Assembly (NCBI GenBank): GCA_947069175.1
Contig: CAMTDV010000012.1
Location: forward strand, 41,510,341 to 41,574,340
Origin: Scalesia atractyloides
Lineage: Eukaryota; Streptophyta; Magnoliopsida; Asterales; Asteraceae
Length of the DNA stretch: 64,000 bases
Reading direction: 5' to 3'
Position numbers and translations under genes: made by a program. Positions 44,200 to 56,508 of this stretch are shown here, piece after piece (positions within the stretch are counted from its first letter, which is position 1; each line of letters opens with the position of its first letter). Under the pieces are notes generated by a model. The model ran no database searches, was not told the DNA's origin, and saw only the letters and a list, made by a program, of their open reading frames with translations.

Positions 44200-47100
44200 T
44201 GTCACACCATGGTCGTAGCGGAAGCGCAAACATGTGACTATGAGGTAATCATTGCATCCAATCATGTAAACAACTGTAAATCAACAATGATGCCATGGTT
44301 ATAATAACTTGCAACCAATGTTTACAAGTTTCCAAAAGTGAAATCATGAGTTTCCAAATAGTTTCACATTGTCATAAAAAATGTGGGCTGAAATACATTT
44401 TATCATAATAAAAGATTGTTTTCATCGTAAAAGCATGTTGAGGTTTTGACTCCTATATACCCATACGAGGTTGGGATATAAGAGGCAAATCCTCCAAAAG
44501 GTGACATTCGTTGTCATGTCATTTCCCATATCCTGTAGTATATCATCAACTCAATTCTTGTGTCTTAAAATACATGTGATTTTAAAAAAGTCACCATAAA
44601 GTTGGCAGGTTCATGTAGTTATTGTTTTCTCATAAGATGTCATGCTTGTAATCCAGTAATGAAATCTGAGTATGTTATTAGCATTCATGGAGTTTAAGGA
44701 TCTATCATGTGTAGCTAGCACCCTGACATATGTGCCATAAGTAAGTAACCAAACCGAGACAACTCTTGACATCATTTGGGATCACAAAAGCACTCCGAAG
44801 GGTATACCAACCAGGAGTGGAGCGTGCCTCAAACTCTATAGATCTATACCTTTTGCACCTTGGTCACTAAGTGATTAATGGTTACTCTTGTCATCATCCT
44901 ACTTACGCACATTGATCGTGTTATCAACTAACCCCATAGCTAACATACTATTTGTTATGACATGTATTTCCCCTCGATAGTTTTAAAACAAAACTTTGAA
45001 ATAATTGATAGGAGGGACATGAACTCAAAGCTTTGCGTTCCGTACGTCGTACTTATCAGAGTTCGGTGTCCGTACATGTGTGTAACCTACATGTGTATTA
45101 ACTTCATTAGACACCTAGGTCTCGTTGGACCTCGTACTAGTTGTTCATACTGAATTCTTGTTGTGTATATATTTATCACATTAGAACAACTTTTAATGTT
45201 ATCATAGTGTTGGTAGTTCATTTGTTCGATTAATATTTTTATACATATATTTCTCATATATATATATATATATTGTTATTCTTAGATCGTGTGTGAACTG
45301 GGCCTTGCCCTTCACATGTCCTCGTGCCTTGCACGCTTGTCATTGGGCCTTGCCCATGTCATTTATGTCCTTGGGCCTAGCCCATGTTTTCATGTCGTTG
45401 GGCCTAGCCCATGTAATTTATGTCCTTGGGCCTAGCCCATGTTTTCATGTCATTGGGCCTAGCCCATGTAATTTATGTCATAGGGCCTAGCCTATGTAAT
45501 TTATGTCATTGGACCTAGCCCATGTTTTCATGTCATTGGGCCTAGCCCATGTTTTCATGTCATTGGGCCTAGCCCATGTAATTTATGTCATTGGGCCTAA
45601 CCCATGTTTTCTTGTCATTAGGCCTAGCCCATGTAATTTATGTCATTGGGCCTAGCCCATGTTTTCATGTCATTGGGCCTAGCCCATGTAATTTATACAA
45701 TTGGGCCTTGCCCATATATATTCTATGCAATTGGGCCTTGCCCATGTCTTTTATAAAATGGGCTTAGCCCAAATTCATTTTCAAGAGCCCATTATTTTAT
45801 AAGTCTTATACTTATAATTTTACTAAGTATGGACTTGTGTTGTAAGTATACTTATTTTGTATACTTTTATAAATTCACTTAGTAAATTCTTATGTTTTAA
45901 CTTTCCGGGTTTTTATATCGATAACATATATATATATATATATGTTAAGTGTCTAAAATTATATTTTAGACTTGTCGTCGTCGTTTAATACATGCTTTTT
46001 CCCGTCGACAATCGCCCGTCGTCGTAATAACTCTTCGTGTCGGCGATTTAGTCGTTGGTCGACGACGCGACGGTGTATTTGTGTGCATTCGCCCACCATC
46101 CGCATTGCTTCGTTTGTCCGATTATTGTTTCGAGGTATTGTAAAAAATTATTTGTTTGTGTCACCAACACTTGGTAAAATTTTCAAGTGTTTGTAGTATT
46201 TTGTGTATAGTTGGGTATTTTTATAGTGAATACCCTAAGCTTCTAAATACATACACATACACTACACATGTATTACACATAATTCTTGGTGACAAAATAT
46301 GTATATAGATACTTTTATTTCCACAAGTATCCATATATATATATATATATATATATTTATAAGGATCATTTATTTTTAACATGTAAAAAATATATTTATA
46401 TACTTGCTAAACACTTGGGTGTTTAGGGTTTAACCCTTGTCATTAAAAACTTACCTAATGACGGTTTAAGTTACTAATCGCGTTTAGTCCCGCTAATCAC
46501 CCCGTTAATCATACCTTAATCGTGATTAGATTTTTAGAAAATTTCGCCATAGTTTCCTCTAAAGTATGGTATTTTCCACGTTTTTAAAACGTATTTAAAC
46601 CACGTTTAAACTCATAATCAAGATCAACAAATAATTTAAAGCTTCCATATTATTTGTTTACAATTTATGTACTTTATTATCCATAGCATTTTGGTAGTCA
46701 AAATCTTACTAAAAATGTAATGTGATTTCAACATTTATTAGCATTTTTTAAATCATCATATTTGTTACATCACTAGATCAAGTCATTCATTTTAAACCCC
46801 TTTGGTTACTACACTTTTTAAGATGGTTACATTTAAATCATGGTGTTTATTCTTTATAAAAATTACTCATGTGTAATAAATCCCTTTTAAGTTGTAGTAA
46901 TCTTCATGGATGATGAAGTTGATGATCTTGTTTAGATTTAAACATCACCATGTTTAAATCATCATTTTCATATTTATCCATACAAGATCCTCTAACTTAT
47001 ACACTTACTTTAACATAAACAACATCATCATGCTAACTAGTTAACATATAAGCACATAATCAACACATAATAACTATATTTATTGTTATTATTCTTGTGA

Positions 47101-48672
47101 GGTTTAGGGTTTTTGGGTTATATTTTCTTTACTCTCAAGATGATCAACTTGTACTTCCTTAAACTAGACATTGTAAGAAGCTAAAATATGAAGGAATTTA
47201 TCTTACAATGGTTGCACAAGATTAGTGAATATTTAGGAAGAAGATGAAGCTCCAAGAAAGCCCTAATGATCCTACATCCTTGCAAGCACCTTGGATGATC
47301 TTGTAGTGGCTTTAAAGTGAGTGAAATGAGGTGGTTAATGGTGGTCTTGTGGTGGCTTAATGGTGGTGGTGGTAACCGTGTAAAGAGAGAGATGGAAGGT
47401 GGTTTCATTTTTTTTGAAGTGAAAAAAATGATGAAGATCATGTGTAGGTTATGTTATATATTTTAGCCATCATTCCATATGTCACAATATAATCACCACC
47501 ATGCCCATAATCTTCATTTTTCAACATAATCAAGTGGGTGGGGGCCCACATGAGGGGGGGGGGTTAAGTGTAAATATTATTTATAACATGTGTTTATTTA
47601 TTAGATATTTAGGTAATTAATTTAAGTATATGGTGATTAGGGTTGATCTTGTATCATTAACAAGTAATTAGGGTTTAGGGTGTTAATCCATGTTAATTAG
47701 TCCTCTTGACTAATTGGTATAAGTTTCGGCTAATGAAAACGTCACTAGTTCGCTCTTCGACACATTAATCGCTAATAAACGAACCTTATTATTTAATACC
47801 GGAACCTTTGGTTTTTGACCATCGCAAGTGTCATGGCATTTATTTAGAGCACTTCTAATCCAGAAATATGCTTGACTAGTTCGCTAGATGAATATATGTT
47901 GAGTTAGGATGTCCGAAATGCCTTTCGTTCGATCGTTCGCTCGATATCGGCACTTATATATCTTGCCGTCGAACTTTTTCATAAGTTGTGTTTCCGTGAC
48001 CTCAAGATAGTTGAATGAATTCCGAGTCCCAAATGAGACTTAACTAGTTCTCTAGATGTATGAATGAGACTATCGGCCACTAAAATGTTCGTCGGTTGGA
48101 CAAACGGTCGCTTTCTGGTCGAGTTTTGCAGTGTTTGTCGCATGACCGGAAACGAGGTCTTTTATGCATTTTTTCTATTCTCATATTTTTTTAGGATGTT
48201 CAACATTGTTTTATTATTATTCTGACATCCAGAATCCACCGAATTAGTATTGCGGACAAACTGGACATTTGTTGCCTTTTTGGTCGAAACGGACAATTTG
48301 CAAGTTGGGCGTTCTACTGGAAAGTTATGTATTTTTGTAATGGGTGTTCTCATATCAATGTTTTCATTTATATATGGACTCAATCATGGCATTAGCATGC
48401 CATTATACGTTGTTCTGTTTCGTTTTAGCGCTTTTGCCGACACAAATAGTGCCACCGCAAATAGTGCGCCCAACACTTTTAGGGCATTGTTTGGTTTGTT
48501 TCGCGTCGTAATGGAAACCAGTACATGTTATGATCTGATTTACTTACCCTAATACTTAGGATATGACATACGACTCAGTTACACAATTAAATTACAATAA
48601 TGTGCATGAGATTATAAAATAAAGATAGTGATTAGATTGTATGGAATTACTGGTTATTTGCCATTTGTCACA
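44200..48672 (-). repeat. 3' LTR of the Tekay-like element (about 4.5 kb)
   Basis: Ends are set by TGTCACACC at 44200 and by the PPT-adjacent TTTGTCACA ending at 48672. The first about 480 bp recur at 55246-55723 and, inverted, at 55725-56203. It contains the GGGCCTAGCCC minisatellite and three TA microsatellites (near 45255, 45930 and 46335). No protein gene was seen. Confidence 0.65.
45290..45775. repeat. Minisatellite of about 27 bp built on the palindrome GGGCCTAGCCC
   Basis: About 17 units of TTGGGCCTAGCCCATG occur, followed alternately by TTTTCATGTCA and TAATTTATGTCA, giving a higher-order dimer of about 54-55 bp. The last units drift to GGGCCTTGCCC and GGGCTTAGCCC. Confidence 0.9.
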
Positions 48673-49770
48673 TACTCCCCTGTTAAAAAGAATTCCGTCC
48701 TGAAACACCTTGAGGCATCCTCTAAAGGAGTCTCTTTGAACAGGTGGGGGTACTTTGTCTTGATTTGATCTTCACGTTCCCACGTATACTCGAGACCATG
48801 ACGCGAGTTCCAGCGAACTTTTACCAGTTTGATTTGGCTTCTTCTCGTCTTTTGGACTTTCCAGTCCATGACTTCAACTGGTTCTTCGGTAAATTGAAGT
48901 TTGTCATCAACATGAATCTCATCCGCTGGAATGATAACTGTGTTATTAGTCGGGCTTTTCTTTAGATTAGATACATGAAATGTGTCGTGTATGTTATTGA
49001 GTTTCTCTAGCAGTTTTAATTTGTAAGCTACTAAACCGATCTTTGCCAGAATTTCGAAAGGCCTAATGTATCTCGGGTTTAGTTTTCCGCGCTTCCCGAA
49101 TCTAGCTACGCCTTTCCAAGGTGAGACCTTTAGTAACACTTTGTCTCCGACCTCGAAGGATAATGGTTTGCCTATCCGATCTGCGTAGCTCTTTTGTCTA
49201 TCTCGGGCCGCTTTGATACGCTCATGGATCTTGAATATTTTGTCTGTGGTCTCTTGTACTAGTTCGAGACCAATGAGTTGTCTGTCATCGACTCTCGCCC
49301 AACATAGCGGAGATCAGCACTTTCGTCCATATAGTGCTTCGAATGGCGTGGCCTTAATACTGGTGTGATTACTGTTATTGTGGGAAAACTCTACCAATGG
49401 TAAATGCCTAAATCCATCACACAGGCCCGAAGCATGTCTTCCAACGTTTGGATGGTTTGGTCGCTTTGACCATCGGTCTATAGGTGAAAAGCTGTGCTTA
49501 AATCTAAGCAAGGACCAAACGAAGTTTGAAATGATTGCTAGATCCGCGACACGAAACGACCATCTCTATCAGAGATTATCGAGATTGGCACTCCATGAAG
49601 TGCCACTATTTCCTTAAGATACAGTTCAGCTAACTTCTTGGTACTGTCTTTCTCACGGATGGGTAAGAAGTGAGCTGACTTGGTTAACTGATCGACAATA
49701 ACCCAGATCATGTCATGACCTCGAGAGGTCCATGGTAGTTTTGTAATAGAATCCCTTGAGATTTGTTCTC
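48654..49770 (-). pseudogene. Tekay-like integrase C-terminal part and chromodomain
   Basis: The frame at 49139-48654 is open: MLLKVSPWKGVARFGKRGKL, NPRYIRPFEILAKIGLVAYK, then VEVMDWKVQKTRRSQIKLVK and VRWNSRHGLEYTWEREDQIK, a chromodomain-like tail. Upstream (49140-49770) the integrase core is broken: VEFSHNNSNHTSIKATPFEA at 49330-49390 is readable in its own frame. The stop at 48654 lies 18 bp inside the LTR. Confidence 0.85.
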
Positions 49771-50515
49771 ACTTCCAAACAGGGAACTCAGGTTGTTGCA
49801 ATAAACCAGATGGTTTTTGGTATTCGGCCTTGACCTTTGCACAAGTTAGGCATTTCCCAATATATGTCGCAATATCTCCCTTGAGATTAGGCCACCATTT
49901 ACCCGATCCTGGGTGTATCGAGTATTTGGACTTGTGTGCTTCGTCCAGCACCAAGTCTCGCAAATTGCCATAATAAGGAATCCAGATCCTTCCCATGAAA
50001 TATAAAGTCCCATCCTTGTTCGGTTCCAGTTGTTTTTCCATTCCCCGTAAGGATTCTGCTGGAATGTTTTCTGGTTTTAGAGCTTCTTGTTTTGCATCAT
50101 GCACTCGAGTTGTAAAGTTTGTCTGAATCGTCATTTCTGAAGCTAGTACCCGTAATGTTTTGATTCGTTCCTTCCTGCTCAAAGCATCTGCAACAACATT
50201 TTCTTTGCACGGGTGATACTTGATCTCACAGTCATAATCATTCAACAATTCCACCCAACGTCGTTGGCGCATATTCAGTTCCTTTTGATTGAATATATGT
50301 TGAAGACTTTTATGATCCGTGATTATGGTACACTTAGTGCCATATAAATAACGACGCCAGATCTTTAAGGCAAATACCACTGTGCCTAATTCTAGGTCAT
50401 GTGTGATATAATTCCTTTCATGAACTTTCAACTGACGAGACGCGTACGCGATGACTTTTTCACGTTGCATTAACACGCAACCCAAGCCTTGATGTGATGC
50501 ATCACAATACACCAC
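49769..50515 (-). pseudogene. Tekay-like RNase H and integrase zinc domain (open 248 codons)
   Basis: The longest open frame of the element: MVYCDASHQGLGCVLMQREK, CTIITDHKSLQHIFNQKELN, RQRRWVELLNDYDCEIKYHP and NVVADALSRKERI are RNase H. GTLYFMGRIWIPYYGNLRDL, DEAHKSKYSIHPGSGK and LKGDIATYIGKCLTCAKVKA are the integrase HHCC region. The RNase H catalytic Asp in YCDAS is present. It ends at a frameshift before the integrase core. Confidence 0.9.
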
Positions 50516-51990
50516 AAAGTCATTGGTACCATCTAGAAGTGATGATATCGGCGCCTTACATAATTTATCCTTTAATAGATGAAATGCCGATTCTTGCTTT
50601 TCTCCCCAATCGAACTTATTATCCTCTTGTGTAAGTGAGGTTAGCGACTGAGCAATTTTGAGAAGTTCTCAATAAATCTTTGGTAGTATCTCGCTAAACC
50701 TAGGAATTGTCGTATTTCCGTGGGGGTTCTTGGCGTGTCCAATTCTTTATAGCCTCAATTTTTGAAGGGTCAACATGTATTCCGTTCTCGTTCACTACGT
50801 GACCGAGAAATTGTACTTCGCGAATCCAAAATTCGCATTTCGAGAACTTAGCAGATAATTGCTCCTTCTTTAGCAACTCCAAAATAGTTCTCAGGTGTTG
50901 TTCGTGTTCTTCCTCGGTTCGCGAGTATATTAATATGTCATCGTAAATACTATCACGAACTTGTCGAGGTATGGCTTACATACTCGGTTCATCAAATCCA
51001 TAAATACTGCAGGGGCGTTTGTTAACCCAAAAGGCATAACCAGGAACTCGTAATGACCGTAGCGAGTCCTAAACGCCGTCTTAGGAATACTTTCCTCTTG
51101 AATTCTTAACTGATGATACCGGATCTTAAATCATCTTTGGATAAAAATCGACTCTTGTAATTGATCGAACAGATCGTCAATCCTCGGTAATTGGTACCGT
51201 TTCTTGATGGTTAACTTGTTTAGTTCCCGGTAGCCTATGCTCATTCGAAAAGTTCCATCCTTCTTCTCGACAAAAGGCACCGAAGCTCCCCATGATGAGG
51301 AACTCGTTCTATGAATCCTTTCGCTAACAACTTTTGTAGTCGTGTAGATAGTCTTTGCATTTATGACGGAGTTAATTAGTATGAAGGCTTTGCTACTGGT
51401 GCGGCTCCTGGCACCAAATCAATGCGATAGTTGGCGTGTCGTTGCGGAGGTAATCCAGACAAGTCTAATGGAAATACTTCGAGGGAATTCCCTCACAAGA
51501 GTTATTTCCTCCAAATTTGGGCTCCTCATTTCCTTATGACTATGTGAGCTAGAAAGGCTATGAAACCTTTCTATAGGCACTTATGCGCTTCATGAAATTA
51601 ATGATTCGTAAGGGCGCTCATGCTTCTCTTCGTGTACTACAAGTGTTTCTTCGACTGGCAGGGGAATGCAGATAGTTTTCTCAGGACGACCTACTTCCGC
51701 TCAATTATATGTCAACAGTTCTATGTTAAAAGCTACGTCTTAATAACCCTGATAAACGGGTAAAAGATCAACATTAATTCTTGTTCTCCAAGTTCCAAAG
51801 TGCATCCTTTTATAACTTCCCCTAACTTGATTAATTTACCGTTGGCAAATCCTATAGAATGAGGGAACGTCTATCTTATCTAGGTCAAGTATATTTTGAA
51901 TTCTACGAAGATGAACTAAATCGGCATAGGTATCAAACAAGATGGATGCGAGATATTGGTTGATAGGAAATGTGTCGGTGACCTTTTAAT
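50516..51990 (-). pseudogene. Tekay-like RT and protease, broken
   Basis: RT pieces: KKEQLSAKFSKCEFWIREVQ and FLGHVVNENGIHVDPSKIEA (50700-50882), DDILIYSRTEEE near 50910-50945 with a base missing before the catalytic pair. Protease is recognised near 51950 as ASILFDTYADL, where the family has DTGAD, so the Gly of the active site is replaced by Tyr. About 51990 marks the limit of recognisable homology. Confidence 0.8.
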
Positions 51991-54745
51991 GATTCCTCAT
52001 GACTCAGGGATCAAAACAGTGCATCTCGGATCTTTGGTATTGATTTCAGAGCATCTCGGATTATTGTTCCGAATTACATCTCGGATACCTCATTTCGAAT
52101 TACATCTCAGATACCTTATTTCTGACGGATTCCCATCCTGGATCACCATCTCGGATAGCAATTCGGATTACCATCTCGGACAATTGTTTCGAATTGGGTA
52201 CTGTTCCGAGTTGAACTCGAAAAGGTGGAAAGTTAACCAGCTGAGTAATAAATGTTTTGGTACACAGAAATTGATCCATAAACAATTTTACAAACCGATT
52301 GCATGGTTAGAATCGTGTGATTTTTAGGAAAATTTTTTGGACATTATATATCATTGGATTCATATCGACGAGACGAGTCTAACGCTAATTCTCCATTAGC
52401 TAACTTGATAATGTGTCTAATTTACAAGACTCTAATTCGAGTATAAGCTTAACACCTAAAGGCACTAGCTAAACTGGTATTTATATCAAAAGAAATGACA
52501 AGTAATGATTGTAGAGTAGAACGTACGCATGACGTCATCATCATCTTGTGGAGCATCCATAGTTTCTGCTCACTCACACTTTAATTCACTTGCCTGATTC
52601 ATTCTTGAGACGTTCATGCTTGAAGTGGCCTTCGTTTCTATCATCATGGGAGTTCCCTTTTGTTTATTACTCACTCTTGATCCTTCCTTAAGGGTGTGTA
52701 TTTTCGCTTACTATCGCTAGTAGATTCCACATGAGTTTCCTTCCTTTCCGGACCTTTCTATGATATTTTCCCATTCTCACCGCATCCTTGGTGAGACTAA
52801 CTGCGAAGAGATACCGTTTGAGTGATGAAGGTAGGGAGGGATGATGTGGTCATGTTTTGGTTCTTAGAGGCTAAACCCCAAATGTAGCTCAATGCGTTTG
52901 ATTTCAGGTGTTCCCAAGTATGAAACAACCCTAGAGAGATCGTGAAAGCATCGAGTGTAACCAACAACGTTGGCTGCAATCATGATCGAGTTCTAGGATC
53001 CCGTTTCTACCCTTGGAATTTCAGTTAGCGAGCAATACTCTTCTCGCATAAGTTCTTGAGTTCTTCCCCTGATAACCTCTTCGTAGTATCACCCCTTAAA
53101 GTTTCTACTTGAGGATTTTACTAAGTTAATGCTGCATTCAGCAGGAGACTCTTTGTTTACCTAATCGTTTACTCAGGAGTGCATTTACTAACATTGCTAA
53201 CCGATGTTGTCTTTATTTAGCGGACCTAACCTACCGCACCTCTCGTACCAATGAGGTCTCGTGGCTTATCGTCCGGGAAGGCCTTAGAATTTAAAACCTT
53301 GTATGATTGCATCTTCAGGTGTAGTGATGCCACTCGTTTCCAATCTATTGTGATTGGAACTATTTGAACTACTGGTACCACCAGTTTCGTCACTAGTGTC
53401 GACTATGTTACCCTCGTGTCGAGCGCTTTTCGCAATCGTATGTCCTTCCATAAGAACTCTAGCTCGGCTTACCCAGTAAGTCATGGATTAACTAACCGCT
53501 TTCGGGTGTAACCTTCCTTTTGGCGCCATGTTTCTTCTAAATACCAAAGATTAAAAGAAGCTAGACATATATTTGGATAAATATAGTCTACCATGCGCCT
53601 AAGAATAAAGAATGCCCCAGTCATGGAAACCTCAAGATTGCAATTTTCATACATGTTTAAGACAATGACAATGTGAATAACAACAATCCAAAATTCGTGG
53701 TACCTCTTGTGTGTATCGGCCATATGTCTAATTGGAAAGGAAATATAACTCGTTGAGGAGGAGAAACCAAACGGTCATCTCCAACCTTATAGCATGTACT
53801 CCATACTTCGTGGACTTCGATCATCCAAAGTAGGAAAAAAAAAATCCTTCGCCACACCAACCCGTGTGATGAATACGTTGATATCCCTTGAGCTCCACGA
53901 GCTCTAGCTAGATTGTTATAATTTCAATAGATATTGAATAGAATGCAATGAGGGTGTTGAAGCATCGCTCGTGCCATACCATCCATTGGAATAAGACAAA
54001 TGCCACACAACGGGGTTTAATGTAATCTCCTTCCAATAAATAAGATGAGGTGCCATAGACACCATGGAACCAACCCATGTACAACAACTCCAGACCGTTG
54101 GGGAAATATCCTCCTTGGGTGGCCAACCAGTTTTTGTTTGTTTAGATGATTAGTCTCAATCGACTCGTGATATAGATCGAATGTTAGATGCGAACAAATA
54201 CGTGTGGTGTTTCTGTATCGTAGGGTGTTATAGCAACCTCCCTGGTTAGTGTCCCACTAGATAGAAACTCGAACAACTTTACAATTTCGAATAAGTAGTG
54301 ATCTTCAAGTTGACCCGCATAGCCCACCAGGATTCTCATCCACTGCAAGTTATTATTACGTGGGCCCCCGTAATAGTAAATTGCCTTGCATGGCCACCCT
54401 AGTGTTCTACCGTTCAAAGACGACAATCAGTCAGAGAGAGGACGCTCTTGTCTACATACCTTCAATCATATAAGGGACCTCCATGATGGTCCACGCGCTA
54501 TCGTCCATTGACATTACTCGCGAAAGGGCACGACATTAGAAAAGTTTAGAAATAGAGAGAATTTGCAACAATAACAACTGGAGGGGCACCTTCAAGATGA
54601 ATACTTCACCTTCCTTGTCTAGACAAGAGTGTCGTTATTAATGATTAATATGGGTGACAGGGACCTCGTCCCCCTAATAGAACTGTTGTCCAAGGCTACC
54701 ACCTCCGCCTCTTCGTCACTACTGAAGCCAGGCATCTCCGCATCC
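51991..54745 (-). other. Unclassified stretch between Tekay protease and the palindrome
   Basis: No gag is found where it should be. At 52010-52200 a CATCTCGGAT/TTCGAATTACATCTCGG word repeats about eight times. From 54745 down to 53280 a chain of minus-strand frames looks protein-like, with stops between: MPGFSSDEEAEVVALDNSS, LGWPCKAIYYYGGPRNNNLQ, YMGWFHGVYGTSSYLLEGDY and MTGAFFILRRMVDYIYPNIC. A possible donor, GAAGGTATGTAG, follows VPYMIEG. I do not recognise the family; a captured plant gene or an old unrelated element are both possible. Confidence 0.4.
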
Positions 54746-54941
54746 GCGAGGGGTGTAAAGGCTTTATCCTCCACAAACAGAAGGACCCATCCACCTTTTC
54801 CACCCCCATTGTACTAAGGATTAGTGATCCTTAACCTAAAAAACTATTGTTCAGAAATTACAAACAATAATTGTTTTAACCAAAAACACCATCAAATAAA
54901 AACTACAAATCCTAAAAAAGTGAGCTCAGGCCTCGTTTACA

Positions 54942-55245
54942 TTATCCTTCATTGCCCACTTCAGCAGCATCACCCTCAGCTGTACCAGCACCTCCTACTT
55001 CGCCTTCCTTCACCTTCTCAACCCCACTTAGACCAGCCTCCAGAGCCTTCAACTCTTCTGGTTCAGCATCACTGCCCAGCTCGAGAAGAGTCTGCTTCCA
55101 GCCAACAATGTCCCAGCTATACAATCGAAGCCAGGATCCATAGCCTCTTGGGCTATCTTGATCCTTGCCAGCAAGATAGCACGAGCAACACAAACTTTAG
55201 CATCTTTAGTTGCATTCATAGCTGCCTCGTGAATCCCAACCAATC
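54942..55245 (-). pseudogene. Antisense Tat ORF, C-terminal part, copy in the left palindrome arm
   Basis: It begins right at the LTR end (GGTGTGACA on minus), then reads VGIHEAAMNATKDAKVCVAR, AILLARIKIAQEAMDPGFD, SWDIVGWKQTLLELGSDAEP and EELKALEAGLSGVEKVKEGE before ending GNEG and a stop. A frame change between the first and second halves lies near 55140. It is a duplicate, in reverse, of 56204-56508. Confidence 0.8.
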
Positions 55246-56203
55246 TGTCACACCCTGGTCGTAGCGGAAGCGCAAACGTGTGACTATGAGGTAGTCATTG
55301 CATCCAACCATGTAAAAAACTGTAAATCAACAACGATGCCATGTTTATAATAACTTGCAACCAATGTTTACAAGTTTCCAAAAGTGAAATCATGAGTTTC
55401 CAAATAGTTTCACATTGTCATAAAAAAATGTGGTCTGAATACATTTCATCATAATAAAAGATTGTTTTCATTGTAAAAGCATGTTGAGGTTTTGACTCCT
55501 ATATACCCATACGAGGTTGGGATATAAGAGGCAAATCCTCCAAAAGGTGGCATTCGTTGTCATGTCATTTCCCATATCCCGAAGTATATCATCAGCTCAA
55601 GTCTTGTGTCCTGAAATACATGTAATTTTAAAAAAGTCAACATAAAGTTGGCGAGTTCATGTGGTTATTGTTTTCTCATAAAATGTCATGCTTGTAATCC
55701 AGTAATGAAATCTTGGTATGTTAATAACATACTCAGATTTCATTACTGGATTACAAGCATGACATTTTATGAGAAAACAATAACCACATGAACTCGCCAA
55801 CTTTATGTTGACTTTTTTAAAATTACATGTATTTCAGGACACAAGACTTTAGCTGATGATATACTTTGGGATATGGGAAATGACATGATAACGAATGCCA
55901 CCTTTTGGAGGATTTGCCTCTTATATCCCAACCTCGTATGGGTACATAGGAGTCAAAACCTCAACATACTTTTACGATAAAAATAATCTTTTATTATGAT
56001 GAAATGTATTTCAGACCACATTTTTTGATGATAATGTGAAACTATTTGGAAACTCATGATTTCACTTTTGGAAACTCGTAAACATTGGTTGCAAGTTATT
56101 ATAAACATGGCATCGTTGTTGATTTACAGTTGTTTACATGATTGGATGCAATGATTACCTCATAGTCACACGTTTGCGCTTCCGCTACGACTAGGGTGTG
56201 ACA

Positions 56204-56508
56204 GATTGGTTGGGATTCACGAGGCAGCTATGAATGCAACTAAAGATGCTAAAGTTTGTGTTGCTCGTGCTATCTTGCTGGAAAGGATAAAGATAGCCCA
56301 AGAGGCTATGGATCCTTGCTTCGATTGATATACCTGGGACATTGCTGGCTGGAAGCAGACTCTTCTCGAGCTGGGCAGTGATGCTGAACCAGAAGAGTTG
56401 AAGGCTCTGGATGCTGGTCTAAGTGGGGTTGAGAAGGTGAAGGAAGGCGAAGCAGGAGGTGCTGATATAGCTGAGGGTGATGCTGCTGAAGTGGGCAATG
56501 AAGGATAA
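56204..56508 (+). pseudogene. Antisense Tat ORF, C-terminal part (right palindrome arm)
   Basis: It reads LVGIHEAAMNATKDAKVCVA, RAILLERIKIAQEAMDP, then past a stop at about 56327 WDIAGWKQTLLELGSDAEPE, and ends GNEG at 56508. It is collinear with the ORF part that stops at 44199, so it is the continuation of that ORF after the Tekay insertion. It is Ala/Glu-rich and probably helical. No domain of known function was recognised. Confidence 0.75.

Larger units (their letters stand above)
44200..51990 (-). mobile_element. Tekay-like chromovirus, minus strand, lacking gag and 5' end
   Basis: It comprises a 4.47-kb 3' LTR (44200-48672) and pol from chromodomain back to protease (48654-51985). The sequence above 51990 no longer matches gag. 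The inner LTR edge has a PPT (minus AACAGGGGAGTA) followed by TGTGACAAATGG; the outer edge is GGTGTGACA (minus). Further pieces of the same LTR form the arms of the palindrome at 54746-56705. Confidence 0.75.

Noticed and set aside
45293..45767. Open frames with repeats such as GLAHVIYVIGPSPCFHV
   Set aside because: They are the translation of the GGGCCTAGCCC minisatellite inside an LTR; the frame is open only because the unit length is close to a multiple of three and lacks stops.
54824..55264. Plus-strand 146-codon Gln/Leu/Pro-rich ORF, repeated on the minus strand at 56306-56530
   Set aside because: It is the reverse strand of the Tat antisense ORF's C-terminus; the Glu/Ala-rich frame on the other strand is the one with support.
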